From assembly GCA_023387235.1 (NCBI GenBank), contig JAEWIJ010000201.1, positions 1 through 16,970 on the forward strand: a stretch of 16,970 nt of DNA, in the 5' to 3' direction. The position numbers were made by a program, and so were the translations under genes. Of the stretch, positions 5,790 through 11,878 are shown in pieces (within the stretch, counting starts at the first letter, position 1; the number at the start of each line of letters is the position of its first letter). The stretch is from Pseudomonadota bacterium. Its GTDB lineage: Bacteria; Pseudomonadota; Alphaproteobacteria; Rhizobiales; Hyphomicrobiaceae. The notes under the pieces were generated by a model, which had not been told where the DNA came from, ran no database searches, and was given only the letters and a program-made list of their open reading frames with translations.

Positions 5790-7142
5790 ATGTCCCATTC
5801 CGATCTGCACGATCTGCCGATGACCACCGCCAGTGCGGCAGCGGCCGAGGCCTTCAATACGACCGTTCTGAGCTACCTGCGCTACCGGACGGACGTCAGC
5901 GCCAATCTCCAGGCAACCCTTGCCGCCGATCCGGATTTCGCCCTCACGCACGTGCTGAAGGGCTATCTGATGATGCTCGCCTTCAAACAGGCCAACGTGC
6001 CGGCCGCCATGCAGGCGCGCGATACGGCGCAGCGCCTCATCGCCCGTGCCAACGGCCGCGAGAAGGCCCATGCGGCCGCCCTCGGCCACTGGATCGACGG
6101 CGGTCTCGATCGCACGCTCGCCATCTGGGAGCAGATCCTCGACGAGCACCCGCGCGATGTCCTCGCCCTGCGCCTCCATCACTTCAATGCCTTCTGGCTC
6201 GGCCGGCCCGGCGCCATGGCGCGCGAGGTCGAGAAGGCCTTGCCGCGCTATGACACCAAGCTGGCGGGCTGGGGCACGCTGCTCGCCTGCCGCTGCTTTG
6301 CGCATGAGGAGCTTGGCAACTACACGCTCGCCGAAGCTTCGGGACGCGATGCCATCGATGTCGACAAAGGCGACCTGTGGGCCGCCCACGCCGTCGCGCA
6401 CGTGCTCGAGATGCAGGGCCGCGCGGGCGAGGGCATCGACTGGCTCTCAGGCCTTGAGCTGCACTGGGAGGGTGCCAACAACCTGAAGCATCACCTGTGG
6501 TGGCATCGCGGTCTCTATCATTTCGAGCGCGGCGAATTCGATGCGGTTCTCGCGCTCTACGACCGCAATTTCCGCAATCTTGCCTCGCCCGTCACCGAGG
6601 CGCAGCCCGATCTTTACATCGACATCCAGAACGCGGCGTCGATGCTCTTCCGGCTCGAGCGCCAGGGAGTCGATGTCGGCAGCCGCTGGATCGAGATTGC
6701 CGACAAGGCTGAGCCTCGAATCGGCGACTGTCTTTCGCCCTTCACGCTGCCGCACTGGATGATGGCAATCGCGGCGACCCATCGCTTCGATGTCGGCGGG
6801 CGGATGCTCGAGGCCATGCGCACGTACGCGGCGACAGCCGGCACCCTTAATGCGCGTCTCGTAAAGGATTATGCGCTGCCGATCAGCGAGGCCGTGCTGC
6901 TGCGCGCGAAGGGCGAGCCCGCGGCCGCCGCGCGCGTCATGCGACCCGCCATCGGCGGCATGTACCGGCTCGGCGGCAGTCACGCGCAGCAGGATGTGTT
7001 CGAGCAGCTCTTCCTCGACTGCGCCGTCGCGGCGGGGTCGAACGACGACGTCGCGCTCATTCTGTCTCGTGTTGCTGGGCGCCACCCGGTGCCGCCGGAG
7101 CGGCGCATGGGCTACAAACAGGCTGCACGAACGCTTTCGTGA
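5790..7142 (+). CDS. Tetratricopeptide repeat protein, TTC38-like
   Basis: A 450-residue alpha-helical protein resembling the TTC38 (tetratricopeptide repeat protein 38) family found in bacteria and animals; its biochemical role is not established. Seen: helical repeats throughout, with family-like blocks HAVAHVLEMQGR (200-211) followed by EGIDWLSGLELHW, then HHLWWHRGLYHFERGEFDAV (234-253, repeat-like with A/G/F/Y positions) and GGSHAQQDVFEQLFLDC (395-411). It is rich in His and Trp in the 200-245 region. No signal peptide or TM segment is seen, so it is probably cytosolic. CGGAGG lies five bases before the ATG. It is followed after 59 bp by a coupled gene pair on the same strand, but a shared transcript is unproven. 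An enzymatic function cannot be inferred. Confidence 0.85.
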   Translation: MSHSDLHDLPMTTASAAAAEAFNTTVLSYLRYRTDVSANLQATLAADPDFALTHVLKGYLMMLAFKQANVPAAMQARDTAQRLIARANGREKAHAAALGHWIDGGLDRTLAIWEQILDEHPRDVLALRLHHFNAFWLGRPGAMAREVEKALPRYDTKLAGWGTLLACRCFAHEELGNYTLAEASGRDAIDVDKGDLWAAHAVAHVLEMQGRAGEGIDWLSGLELHWEGANNLKHHLWWHRGLYHFERGEFDAVLALYDRNFRNLASPVTEAQPDLYIDIQNAASMLFRLERQGVDVGSRWIEIADKAEPRIGDCLSPFTLPHWMMAIAATHRFDVGGRMLEAMRTYAATAGTLNARLVKDYALPISEAVLLRAKGEPAAAARVMRPAIGGMYRLGGSHAQQDVFEQLFLDCAVAAGSNDDVALILSRVAGRHPVPPERRMGYKQAARTLS

Positions 7143-7201
7143 GCCGCCGGCCAAACCGCCGATAGACTGCCCGAGATGATGGAATTCGAAGGAGATCTGA
7201 A

Positions 7202-7552
7202 ATGCTCAAGCGGATTGCACTCGCGACAGCCCTGATCGGCGCCTGGCCGGCGCTCATTCTCGCGCATCACGGCTGGGGCAGCTACGACGCGAAGAACCCG
7301 ATCACCGTCAGCGGCAAGATCCTCATGTCGCAGTACGAGAACCCGCACGCGACCCTGACGCTGCAGGCGGCCGACAAAGTGTGGACCGTGACGCTCGCGC
7401 CGACCTCTCGGATGCGCAACCGCGGCGCGATTCCCGAGTTCATCGCCGTCGGCAATGAGATCTCGGCCTACGGCTATCCCTCGACCGTGCAGCCGAACGA
7501 GATGCGTGCGGAGCGGATCACGTTCCGCGGCAAGACCATCGAGATGCGCTGA
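7202..7552 (+). CDS. DUF6152-like exported small protein
   Basis: A 116-residue protein of the DUF6152 type, function unknown. Seen: a signal peptide (residues 1-21, basic start then hydrophobic, ending ALILA) directly followed by HHGWGSYD (22-29), then a beta-rich body with GKILMSQYENPHATLTL (38-54) and WTVTLAP (61-67). His22, His23 and His49 (in NPHA) match positions I recall as conserved in this family (HHS and NPH). If cleavage falls after Ala21, His22 becomes the mature N-terminus. The Shine-Dalgarno GAAGGAG sits about six bases before the ATG, one of the best in the window. Its stop overlaps the start of the next gene as TGATG, implying translational coupling. The periplasmic location is inferred from the signal. 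Confidence 0.8.
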   Translation: MLKRIALATALIGAWPALILAHHGWGSYDAKNPITVSGKILMSQYENPHATLTLQAADKVWTVTLAPTSRMRNRGAIPEFIAVGNEISAYGYPSTVQPNEMRAERITFRGKTIEMR

Positions 7553-8043
7553 TGAACCATCCCGCGCCCGATTTCCTCGTCGCGCTGGAGGCCTCGCAAA
7601 TCGGTGCGCTGATCCGCCAGTCCGCCTGGGTCTATCCGGCGGCGAACGTCGGCCATGTACTGGCGATCGTGATTTTCGCGGGCGCCATCGCGGTGATGGA
7701 CCTCCGCCTCATGGGCGCGTTCGGCGGCTCCGATCCGGCTCGGGTCGTGCTCGGCGCACGGCGCGCGGCCATCCTTGCCCTCATCGCCGTGCTCGTCACC
7801 GGCGCGGTGCTCTTCACCGCCGAGGCGAGCCATGTCGCCCTCAACACCGTCTTCCAGATCAAGATGGGACTGATCGCATTCGGGCTCGTGCACGCGCTGT
7901 TCATAGGCAATCGCGCGGTCAGCATGGCCGCAGCGCTCGGTCCGACAGCACCGATGCCGGGCCTCGCCCGCGTTGCTGGCGCGCTCTCCATGATGACGTG
8001 GCTGGGAGTTGTCGGGCTCGGCCGCTATATCGCCTACCACTGA
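7552..8043 (+). CDS. Four-TM membrane protein, DUF6644-like
   Basis: A 163-residue integral membrane protein. Seen: four hydrophobic segments (about 28-48, 72-92, 100-118 and 142-160). The first contains NVGHVLAIVIFAGAIAVMD (32-50) and ends in the DLRLMG motif (50-55), a pattern of the DUF6644 group. Histidines at 35 (TM1), 94 (TM2/TM3 junction) and 114 (TM3) lie in or next to membrane helices. The gene overlaps the DUF6152-like gene by one base (TGATG), so the two are almost certainly co-translated and likely work together. The stop codon lies within a hairpin shared with the convergent GatB/YqeY gene. Function unknown; intramembrane histidines allow heme or metal binding, but that is inference. 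The family name is given from memory of the pattern. Confidence 0.75.
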   Translation: MNHPAPDFLVALEASQIGALIRQSAWVYPAANVGHVLAIVIFAGAIAVMDLRLMGAFGGSDPARVVLGARRAAILALIAVLVTGAVLFTAEASHVALNTVFQIKMGLIAFGLVHALFIGNRAVSMAAALGPTAPMPGLARVAGALSMMTWLGVVGLGRYIAYH

Positions 8044-8063
8044 GGCGCGCGACAACGCCTCAG
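8040..8063. terminator. Convergent hairpin containing both stop codons
   Basis: CTGAGGCG (8040-8047) and CGCCTCAG (8056-8063) form a perfect 8 bp stem with an eight-base loop. The TGA of the plus-strand DUF6644-like gene (8041-8043) and the TGA of the minus-strand GatB/YqeY gene (8060-8062) are both inside the stem. The genes are only 16 bp apart. No T tract follows on either side, so intrinsic termination is possible but may need Rho. Confidence 0.45.
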
Positions 8064-8524
8064 AGAAGCTCTTTGATGAGAGCGCTCGCCTTGGCGAAAT
8101 CCATCTGCCCGCGATAACGCTCGCGCAGCACGGCCATCACGCGGCCCATATCCTTGACGCTCGTCGCGCCGGTCTCGGTGATCACGCCCTTGATGGCCGC
8201 CTTGGCCTCGTCGTCGTCGAGTTGCGGCGGCAGGAATTCGGAGATCACCGCAATCTCGTCCGCTTCCTTCTGCGCAAGCTCGGGGCGGCCCGCCTCCTCG
8301 TAGACGCGCATGCTCTCGCGACGCTGCTTGATCATCGTCGCGAGCAACTGCGCGATCTCGCCATCGCCGATGCGCGAAGCCTCCGCGCCCGCATCGCCCG
8401 TCTTGCTCAGAATGGCGAGGTCGCGGTCCTTGATCGCGGCCAGGATGAGCCTGATCGTGCCGAGGCGCGTCTTTTCCTGCGCACGCATGGCCGCTTTCAT
8501 CGCGGCGTTCAGCTCATCCCGCAT
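8060..8524 (-). CDS. GatB/YqeY domain-containing protein
   Basis: A 154-residue stand-alone GatB/YqeY-domain protein. Known: the same helical domain forms the tRNA-binding tail of GatB in the amidotransferase GatCAB, and free YqeY-type proteins are thought to act on tRNA or tRNA-linked substrates without a proven role. Seen: LGTIRLILAAIKDRDL (21-36), MIKQRRES (64-71), EFLPPQLDDDEA (96-107), and the C-terminal VKDMGRVMAVLRERYRGQMD (123-142) all fit the family, as does the length. The ATG at 8522-8524 is chosen because AGGGAG lies seven bases upstream and the family begins MRDEL or similar; a longer open frame to 8668 has no homologous look. It follows the DEAD-box gene on the same strand after about 170 bp. 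In many bacteria yqeY-type genes sit near rpsU or dnaG, which is not seen here. Confidence 0.9.
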   Translation of the reverse strand: MRDELNAAMKAAMRAQEKTRLGTIRLILAAIKDRDLAILSKTGDAGAEASRIGDGEIAQLLATMIKQRRESMRVYEEAGRPELAQKEADEIAVISEFLPPQLDDDEAKAAIKGVITETGATSVKDMGRVMAVLRERYRGQMDFAKASALIKELL

Positions 8525-8690
8525 CAGTGTACTCCCTGGCTTCGGCCAGCACGCCGCGCAGGCGCGCAGCGGCCGACCGGTCTTGGCTCGCGCCTTGACG
8601 AGGCGCGGCGCGATTATCTGCCTTTCGGCGCGCCGCGGCCAGATGCTCTTACGCGACCACATGGACATACTCGTGAACGATTACCGCCAA

Positions 8691-8705
8691 GCGCGCTCAG
8701 CGCGC
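8691..8705. other. Perfect GCGCGC palindrome around the helicase stop codon
   Basis: GCGCGC (8691-8696) and GCGCGC (8700-8705) are separated only by TCA, which is the helicase stop codon (TGA on the minus strand). The resulting hairpin has a six-pair GC stem and a three-base loop. No T tract follows. It may influence termination or mRNA stability, or it may be chance in GC-rich DNA. Confidence 0.3.
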
Positions 8706-10634
8706 GTCGCGGCCTCTGCTCTGGCCGCCATCGCGCCGGCGGCTATCGGCGTTCTTGCGCGTGGGACGACCACGACCACCCTCGCGATGTGCCTCGCCCT
8801 GAGAAACACCGCTGCCCCGCGTCCAGTTGCGCCAGGGCTGCGGCGCGTCCTTGCCGGGCTCGCCATTACGTGGTGCGCCATTCGCGCGGGCCCCATCCCC
8901 TTTTCGGGGGGCATCTCCATTGCGGTGCTCAGGCCGGGGCCCGCGACCCCGCCCGTGATGCGGATGCTCGCCATTTCGCGGCGCGTGCTCGCCGTGGCGG
9001 CGCTCGGCGCGCGGCGCATCGTCCCGCCCGCGATGCGGACGCTCGTCATGCGCGCGCTCACCGTGGTTGGTCCGCTCGCCGTGGGGACGCTCGCCCCGCG
9101 GGCCGCCGCCATGCGGACGACCGCCTTGGCGGTGCTCGGCATGACGCGGCGCGTGCCTTTCGCCATTGCGGCGATCGGCGCGCGGTGCGCCGTCCGGCCT
9201 GCCGGAAGCCGGTCCGTCATTCTGCCGTGCATCGCCCCGACCATTCGCATGACCGTTGGCATGAGCGTTCTGGCGGTACTCGGCGCGATCGCCGCGCGGC
9301 CCGCCATGGCGCTCCTCGCGGTGCGACCGCTCGGGCCTGCCGCGTGCTCTTTCCGGCCGATCCCGACGTGGTGCCGCATCGCGGTGTCCACGCGATCCGT
9401 TGCGCGACGCATGGCCGTTGGCAACAGGCTGAGCCGCCGCCTCCGGTGCCACCGCGCCTTCGGGCAAGCCCGGCGCACTGATCACGGTCAGCGCCCGGCC
9501 CGTCAGGCGCTCGATATCGCGCAGGTACTCGCGCTCGTCGGGGGCGCAGAATGCGATCGCAACGCCCTCGGCACCGGCCCGCGCCGTGCGCCCGATGCGG
9601 TGCACGTAGCTCTCCGGAATGTTCGGGAGCTCGTAGTTGACGACGTGCGTAATATCGTCGATGTCGATGCCGCGCGCCGCGATGTCCGTCGCGACCAGAA
9701 CGCGGGTGAAACCCTTGCGGAAGCTGTCGAGCGCCGACTGTCGCTGGCCCTGGCTCTTGTTGCCGTGGATGGCGTGCACGCCGACGCCGATGTGTTCGAC
9801 GGCCTGGCATACGCGATCCGCACCGCGCTTCGTGCGCGTGAACACGATTACGCGCCGCATTGCCGGATCCTGGAGGAGGCTCGCGAGCGCTTCGCGCTTG
9901 GCCCCGGCCGAAATGAACATCACCCGCTGGTCGATGCGATCGACGGTCTTGCCGGCACGCGCGATCTCGACGCGCAGCGGGTTCTTGAGGATCTCTGCCG
10001 CGAGATCAGCGATGTCGCGCGGCATGGTCGCCGAGAAGAGCAGCGCATGGCGTTCGGCGGGCACCAGCCTCAGGATGCGACGCACGTCGCGCACGAAACC
10101 CATGTCGAGCATCCGGTCGGCCTCGTCGAGCACGAACGTGCGAATCTGATTGAGGCGCACATGACGCTGCTCGATCAAATCGATCAGGCGGCCGGGCGTC
10201 GCAACGAGGATGTCGACGCCGCGGGCGAGGGCAGATACCTGCGGGCGCTGGCCGACGCCGCCGAAGATGACGGTGTGCGAGACGCGCACGTGACGGCCGT
10301 ACGTACCGATGCTCTCGCCGATCTGGATGGCAAGCTCGCGCGTCGGCGCAAGAATGAGCGCGCGCGGTGCGCCGGGCTGCGGGCGGCCGCCTTCGGCCGC
10401 GATCCGCTGCAGCATCGGAAGCACGAAGGCTGCCGTCTTGCCGGTGCCGGTCTCGGCGAGGCCGAGAAGGTCGCGGCCCTCGAGCAGGGCAGGAATGGAC
10501 TTCGCTTGGATGGGCGTCGGGTGGGTGTATTCCGCGTCGTTCAAAGCACGCAGGAAGGGCTCGGCAAGGCCGAGCGCGTCAAAAGTCGGAGTGGTCACGA
10601 AACGTATGGCTTTCTGCGCCGCGCGCCGGGGCAT
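8697..10634 (-). CDS. DEAD-box RNA helicase, RhlE-like, with long low-complexity tail
   Basis: A 645-residue ATP-dependent RNA helicase. Seen, in order: Q motif THPTPIQ (37-43), AETGTGKT (60-67), PTREL (97-101), TPGR (146-149), DEAD (170-173), SAT (201-203), VIVFTRT (262-268), ATDIAARGID (315-324) and HRIGRTAR (345-352). From about residue 393 to the end is a disordered tail rich in His, Arg, Gly, Asn, Glu and Pro, with repeated blocks such as GERPHGERTNHGER and RNGEH. Known: RhlE-type helicases remodel RNA in ribosome assembly, cold shock and RNA turnover; basic tails bind RNA. The start is uncertain: neither the ATG at 10634 nor the GTG at 10598 (giving MTTPTFDALGL, close to usual RhlE starts) has a clear Shine-Dalgarno. 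The upstream leader is long and may be regulatory. The core call is firm; the exact orthologue is not. Confidence 0.95.
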   Translation of the reverse strand: MPRRAAQKAIRFVTTPTFDALGLAEPFLRALNDAEYTHPTPIQAKSIPALLEGRDLLGLAETGTGKTAAFVLPMLQRIAAEGGRPQPGAPRALILAPTRELAIQIGESIGTYGRHVRVSHTVIFGGVGQRPQVSALARGVDILVATPGRLIDLIEQRHVRLNQIRTFVLDEADRMLDMGFVRDVRRILRLVPAERHALLFSATMPRDIADLAAEILKNPLRVEIARAGKTVDRIDQRVMFISAGAKREALASLLQDPAMRRVIVFTRTKRGADRVCQAVEHIGVGVHAIHGNKSQGQRQSALDSFRKGFTRVLVATDIAARGIDIDDITHVVNYELPNIPESYVHRIGRTARAGAEGVAIAFCAPDEREYLRDIERLTGRALTVISAPGLPEGAVAPEAAAQPVANGHASRNGSRGHRDAAPRRDRPERARGRPERSHREERHGGPRGDRAEYRQNAHANGHANGRGDARQNDGPASGRPDGAPRADRRNGERHAPRHAEHRQGGRPHGGGPRGERPHGERTNHGERAHDERPHRGRDDAPRAERRHGEHAPRNGEHPHHGRGRGPRPEHRNGDAPRKGDGARANGAPRNGEPGKDAPQPWRNWTRGSGVSQGEAHREGGRGRPTRKNADSRRRDGGQSRGRDAR

Positions 10635-10807
10635 AATGCCGGCCGGACAGCTTTAGGGCGCTGTTGGCCCCGGACTGCGCACCGCAGCAAGGCCTGTTTG
10701 GTCGAAAAACGTCCCGGAGAGAACACTGTACGCTTCGGCGGCAATCTCACTACGGAGCCGGTCTCGAAGCAGCAGAGCGCTTGGCGCGCTCGCGGAACGA
10801 CACCCGT

Positions 10808-10836
10808 CATATGAGTGATCCGGCCCGGTCCGTCAA
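10808..10836 (-). promoter_or_regulatory. Candidate promoter of the DEAD-box helicase gene
   Basis: On the minus strand TTGACG (10836-10831) is followed after 17 bases by CATATG (10813-10808), a near-consensus -35 and an acceptable -10. A start near 10801 would leave an untranslated leader of about 165 bases before the ATG at 10634. Long leaders are common on cold-induced helicase mRNAs, but no specific cold-shock motif was recognised here. Confidence 0.42.
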
Positions 10837-10873
10837 TGCCCTTCGCACATGCAGCAATTTTGCCGCAGAGTTG

Positions 10874-10890
10874 AAGGCCCGACCGGCCTT
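10874..10890 (-). terminator. Weak hairpin after the HAD hydrolase gene
   Basis: AAGGCC (10874-10879) and GGCCTT (10885-10890) form a 6 bp stem with a five-base loop, starting at the last base of the stop codon of the minus-strand HAD gene. The minus-strand tail (CAACTC) is not T-rich. It could slow transcription or stabilise the 3' end, but it is a weak intrinsic terminator at best. Confidence 0.3.
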
Positions 10891-11759
10891 TACCAAACGA
10901 GCGCTTCGAGCGCGGCGATCGGCGGCGCGGGATGACCGGCAAAAAGGCGGGCGAGCGTCGCCTCGTCGAGCGTTTCCCCATCACCGAAGTGAAGCGCGCT
11001 CGCGATGAAGACGGCGCGCAGACCGGCGGCCGCGGCTCCCGCGATGTCCGTCTTGATGCCGTCGCCGATCGCGAGAATGCGCGACGTCTCGACTGCCGCG
11101 CCGCGCGCTTCTGCGATCAGCTCTCGCGCCCGGGCATAGATGGGCGGATGCGGCTTGCCGGCGTAGGCCACCTTGCCGCCGAGCGCCTCGTAGTCCGCGG
11201 CGAGCGCTCCGGCGCAGTAGATGAGGCGGTCACCACGCTCGACGACGATATCCGGGTTCACGCAGATCATCGGCTGGCCGCGCCCACGCATGTCCGCGAG
11301 CACGCCTTTGTAGTCGTCCGGCGTTTCGTGCTCGTCCTCGACGAGCCCGGTACAGACGACGACCGCCGCATCGGCAAGTGGCGCGAACGCGACATCGAGC
11401 CCGGCGAACGTGCCGAGATAACGGTCGGGTCCGAGATGATGCACGGGCTTGCCGGCCCAGCCCGCGATGAGCGCGCGCGTGACATCGCCCGACGTGACGA
11501 TGGCATCGTAGGCCGCGCGCGGAACGCCGAGGCTGTCGAGATGCGCGCTCACTTCCGCGCCCGTCGAAGGCGCATTGCTTACGAGCACGATAGTGCCGCC
11601 GCCCGCGCGAAAGCGCTCGCACGCCACGCCCGCAACCGGATGGGCGTGCGCGCCGTCATGGAGCACGCCCCACACGTCGCTGATCCAGGCGTCGCATGTC
11701 GCGGCCAATGGCGCGATGGAGCGCAGCACCGGAATATGCGGGGTGACCTTGCTTTGCAT
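10890..11759 (-). CDS. TIGR01459 family HAD-type hydrolase
   Basis: A 289-residue HAD-superfamily class IIA (NagD-like) protein of the TIGR01459 group, mainly alphaproteobacterial, substrate unknown. Seen: motif I in ISDVWGVLHDG (26-36) with nucleophile Asp28, motif II VLVSNAP (58-64), the conserved lysine in AGKPHPPIY (200-208), and motif IV IGDGIKTDIAGA (231-242) with Asp233 and Asp238. The residue two after the nucleophile is Trp30 instead of the usual acid/base Asp, as I recall for this subgroup, so its phosphatase chemistry may differ. The ATG at 11757-11759 is chosen because GGAGG lies four bases upstream; the longer open frame to 11858 runs through the upstream hairpin. It follows the EAL-like gene on the same strand, a neighbourhood that may be conserved in related genomes. 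Confidence 0.88.
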   Translation of the reverse strand: MQSKVTPHIPVLRSIAPLAATCDAWISDVWGVLHDGAHAHPVAGVACERFRAGGGTIVLVSNAPSTGAEVSAHLDSLGVPRAAYDAIVTSGDVTRALIAGWAGKPVHHLGPDRYLGTFAGLDVAFAPLADAAVVVCTGLVEDEHETPDDYKGVLADMRGRGQPMICVNPDIVVERGDRLIYCAGALAADYEALGGKVAYAGKPHPPIYARARELIAEARGAAVETSRILAIGDGIKTDIAGAAAAGLRAVFIASALHFGDGETLDEATLARLFAGHPAPPIAALEALVW

Positions 11760-11814
11760 CCCGCCTCCGCGATGGATGAAATGGCTGAGCTCGTCGGCGC
11801 GCGGCTTCAGAAGC

Positions 11815-11854
11815 ACCGCGGGCCGCCCTGCCTTAGCGGGGCGGCCCGTGCGGT
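11815..11854 (-). terminator. Strong GC hairpin after the EAL-like gene
   Basis: CGGGCCGCCC (11819-11828) and GGGCGGCCCG (11839-11848) form a perfect 10 bp stem with a ten-base loop. Four outer pairs (ACCG 11815-11818 with CGGT 11851-11854) extend it around a TG bulge. It lies 25 bases beyond the stop of the minus-strand EAL-like gene. There is no T tract, so the assignment as terminator rests on position and stability only. Confidence 0.5.
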
Positions 11855-11878
11855 TCAAGCGGTGTTGCGCGCGACAGG

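Noticed and set aside
8310..10814. Very long open frame (834 codons) on the plus strand
   Set aside because: It lies antisense to a helicase with all DEAD-box motifs. Its length comes from GC-rich codon bias and the repetitive helicase tail; its translation shows no family motif.
10595..10984. 129-codon minus-strand frame across the helicase leader
   Set aside because: It overlaps the end of the HAD gene and the start of the helicase out of frame, is very Arg-rich and has no ribosome-binding site or motif.
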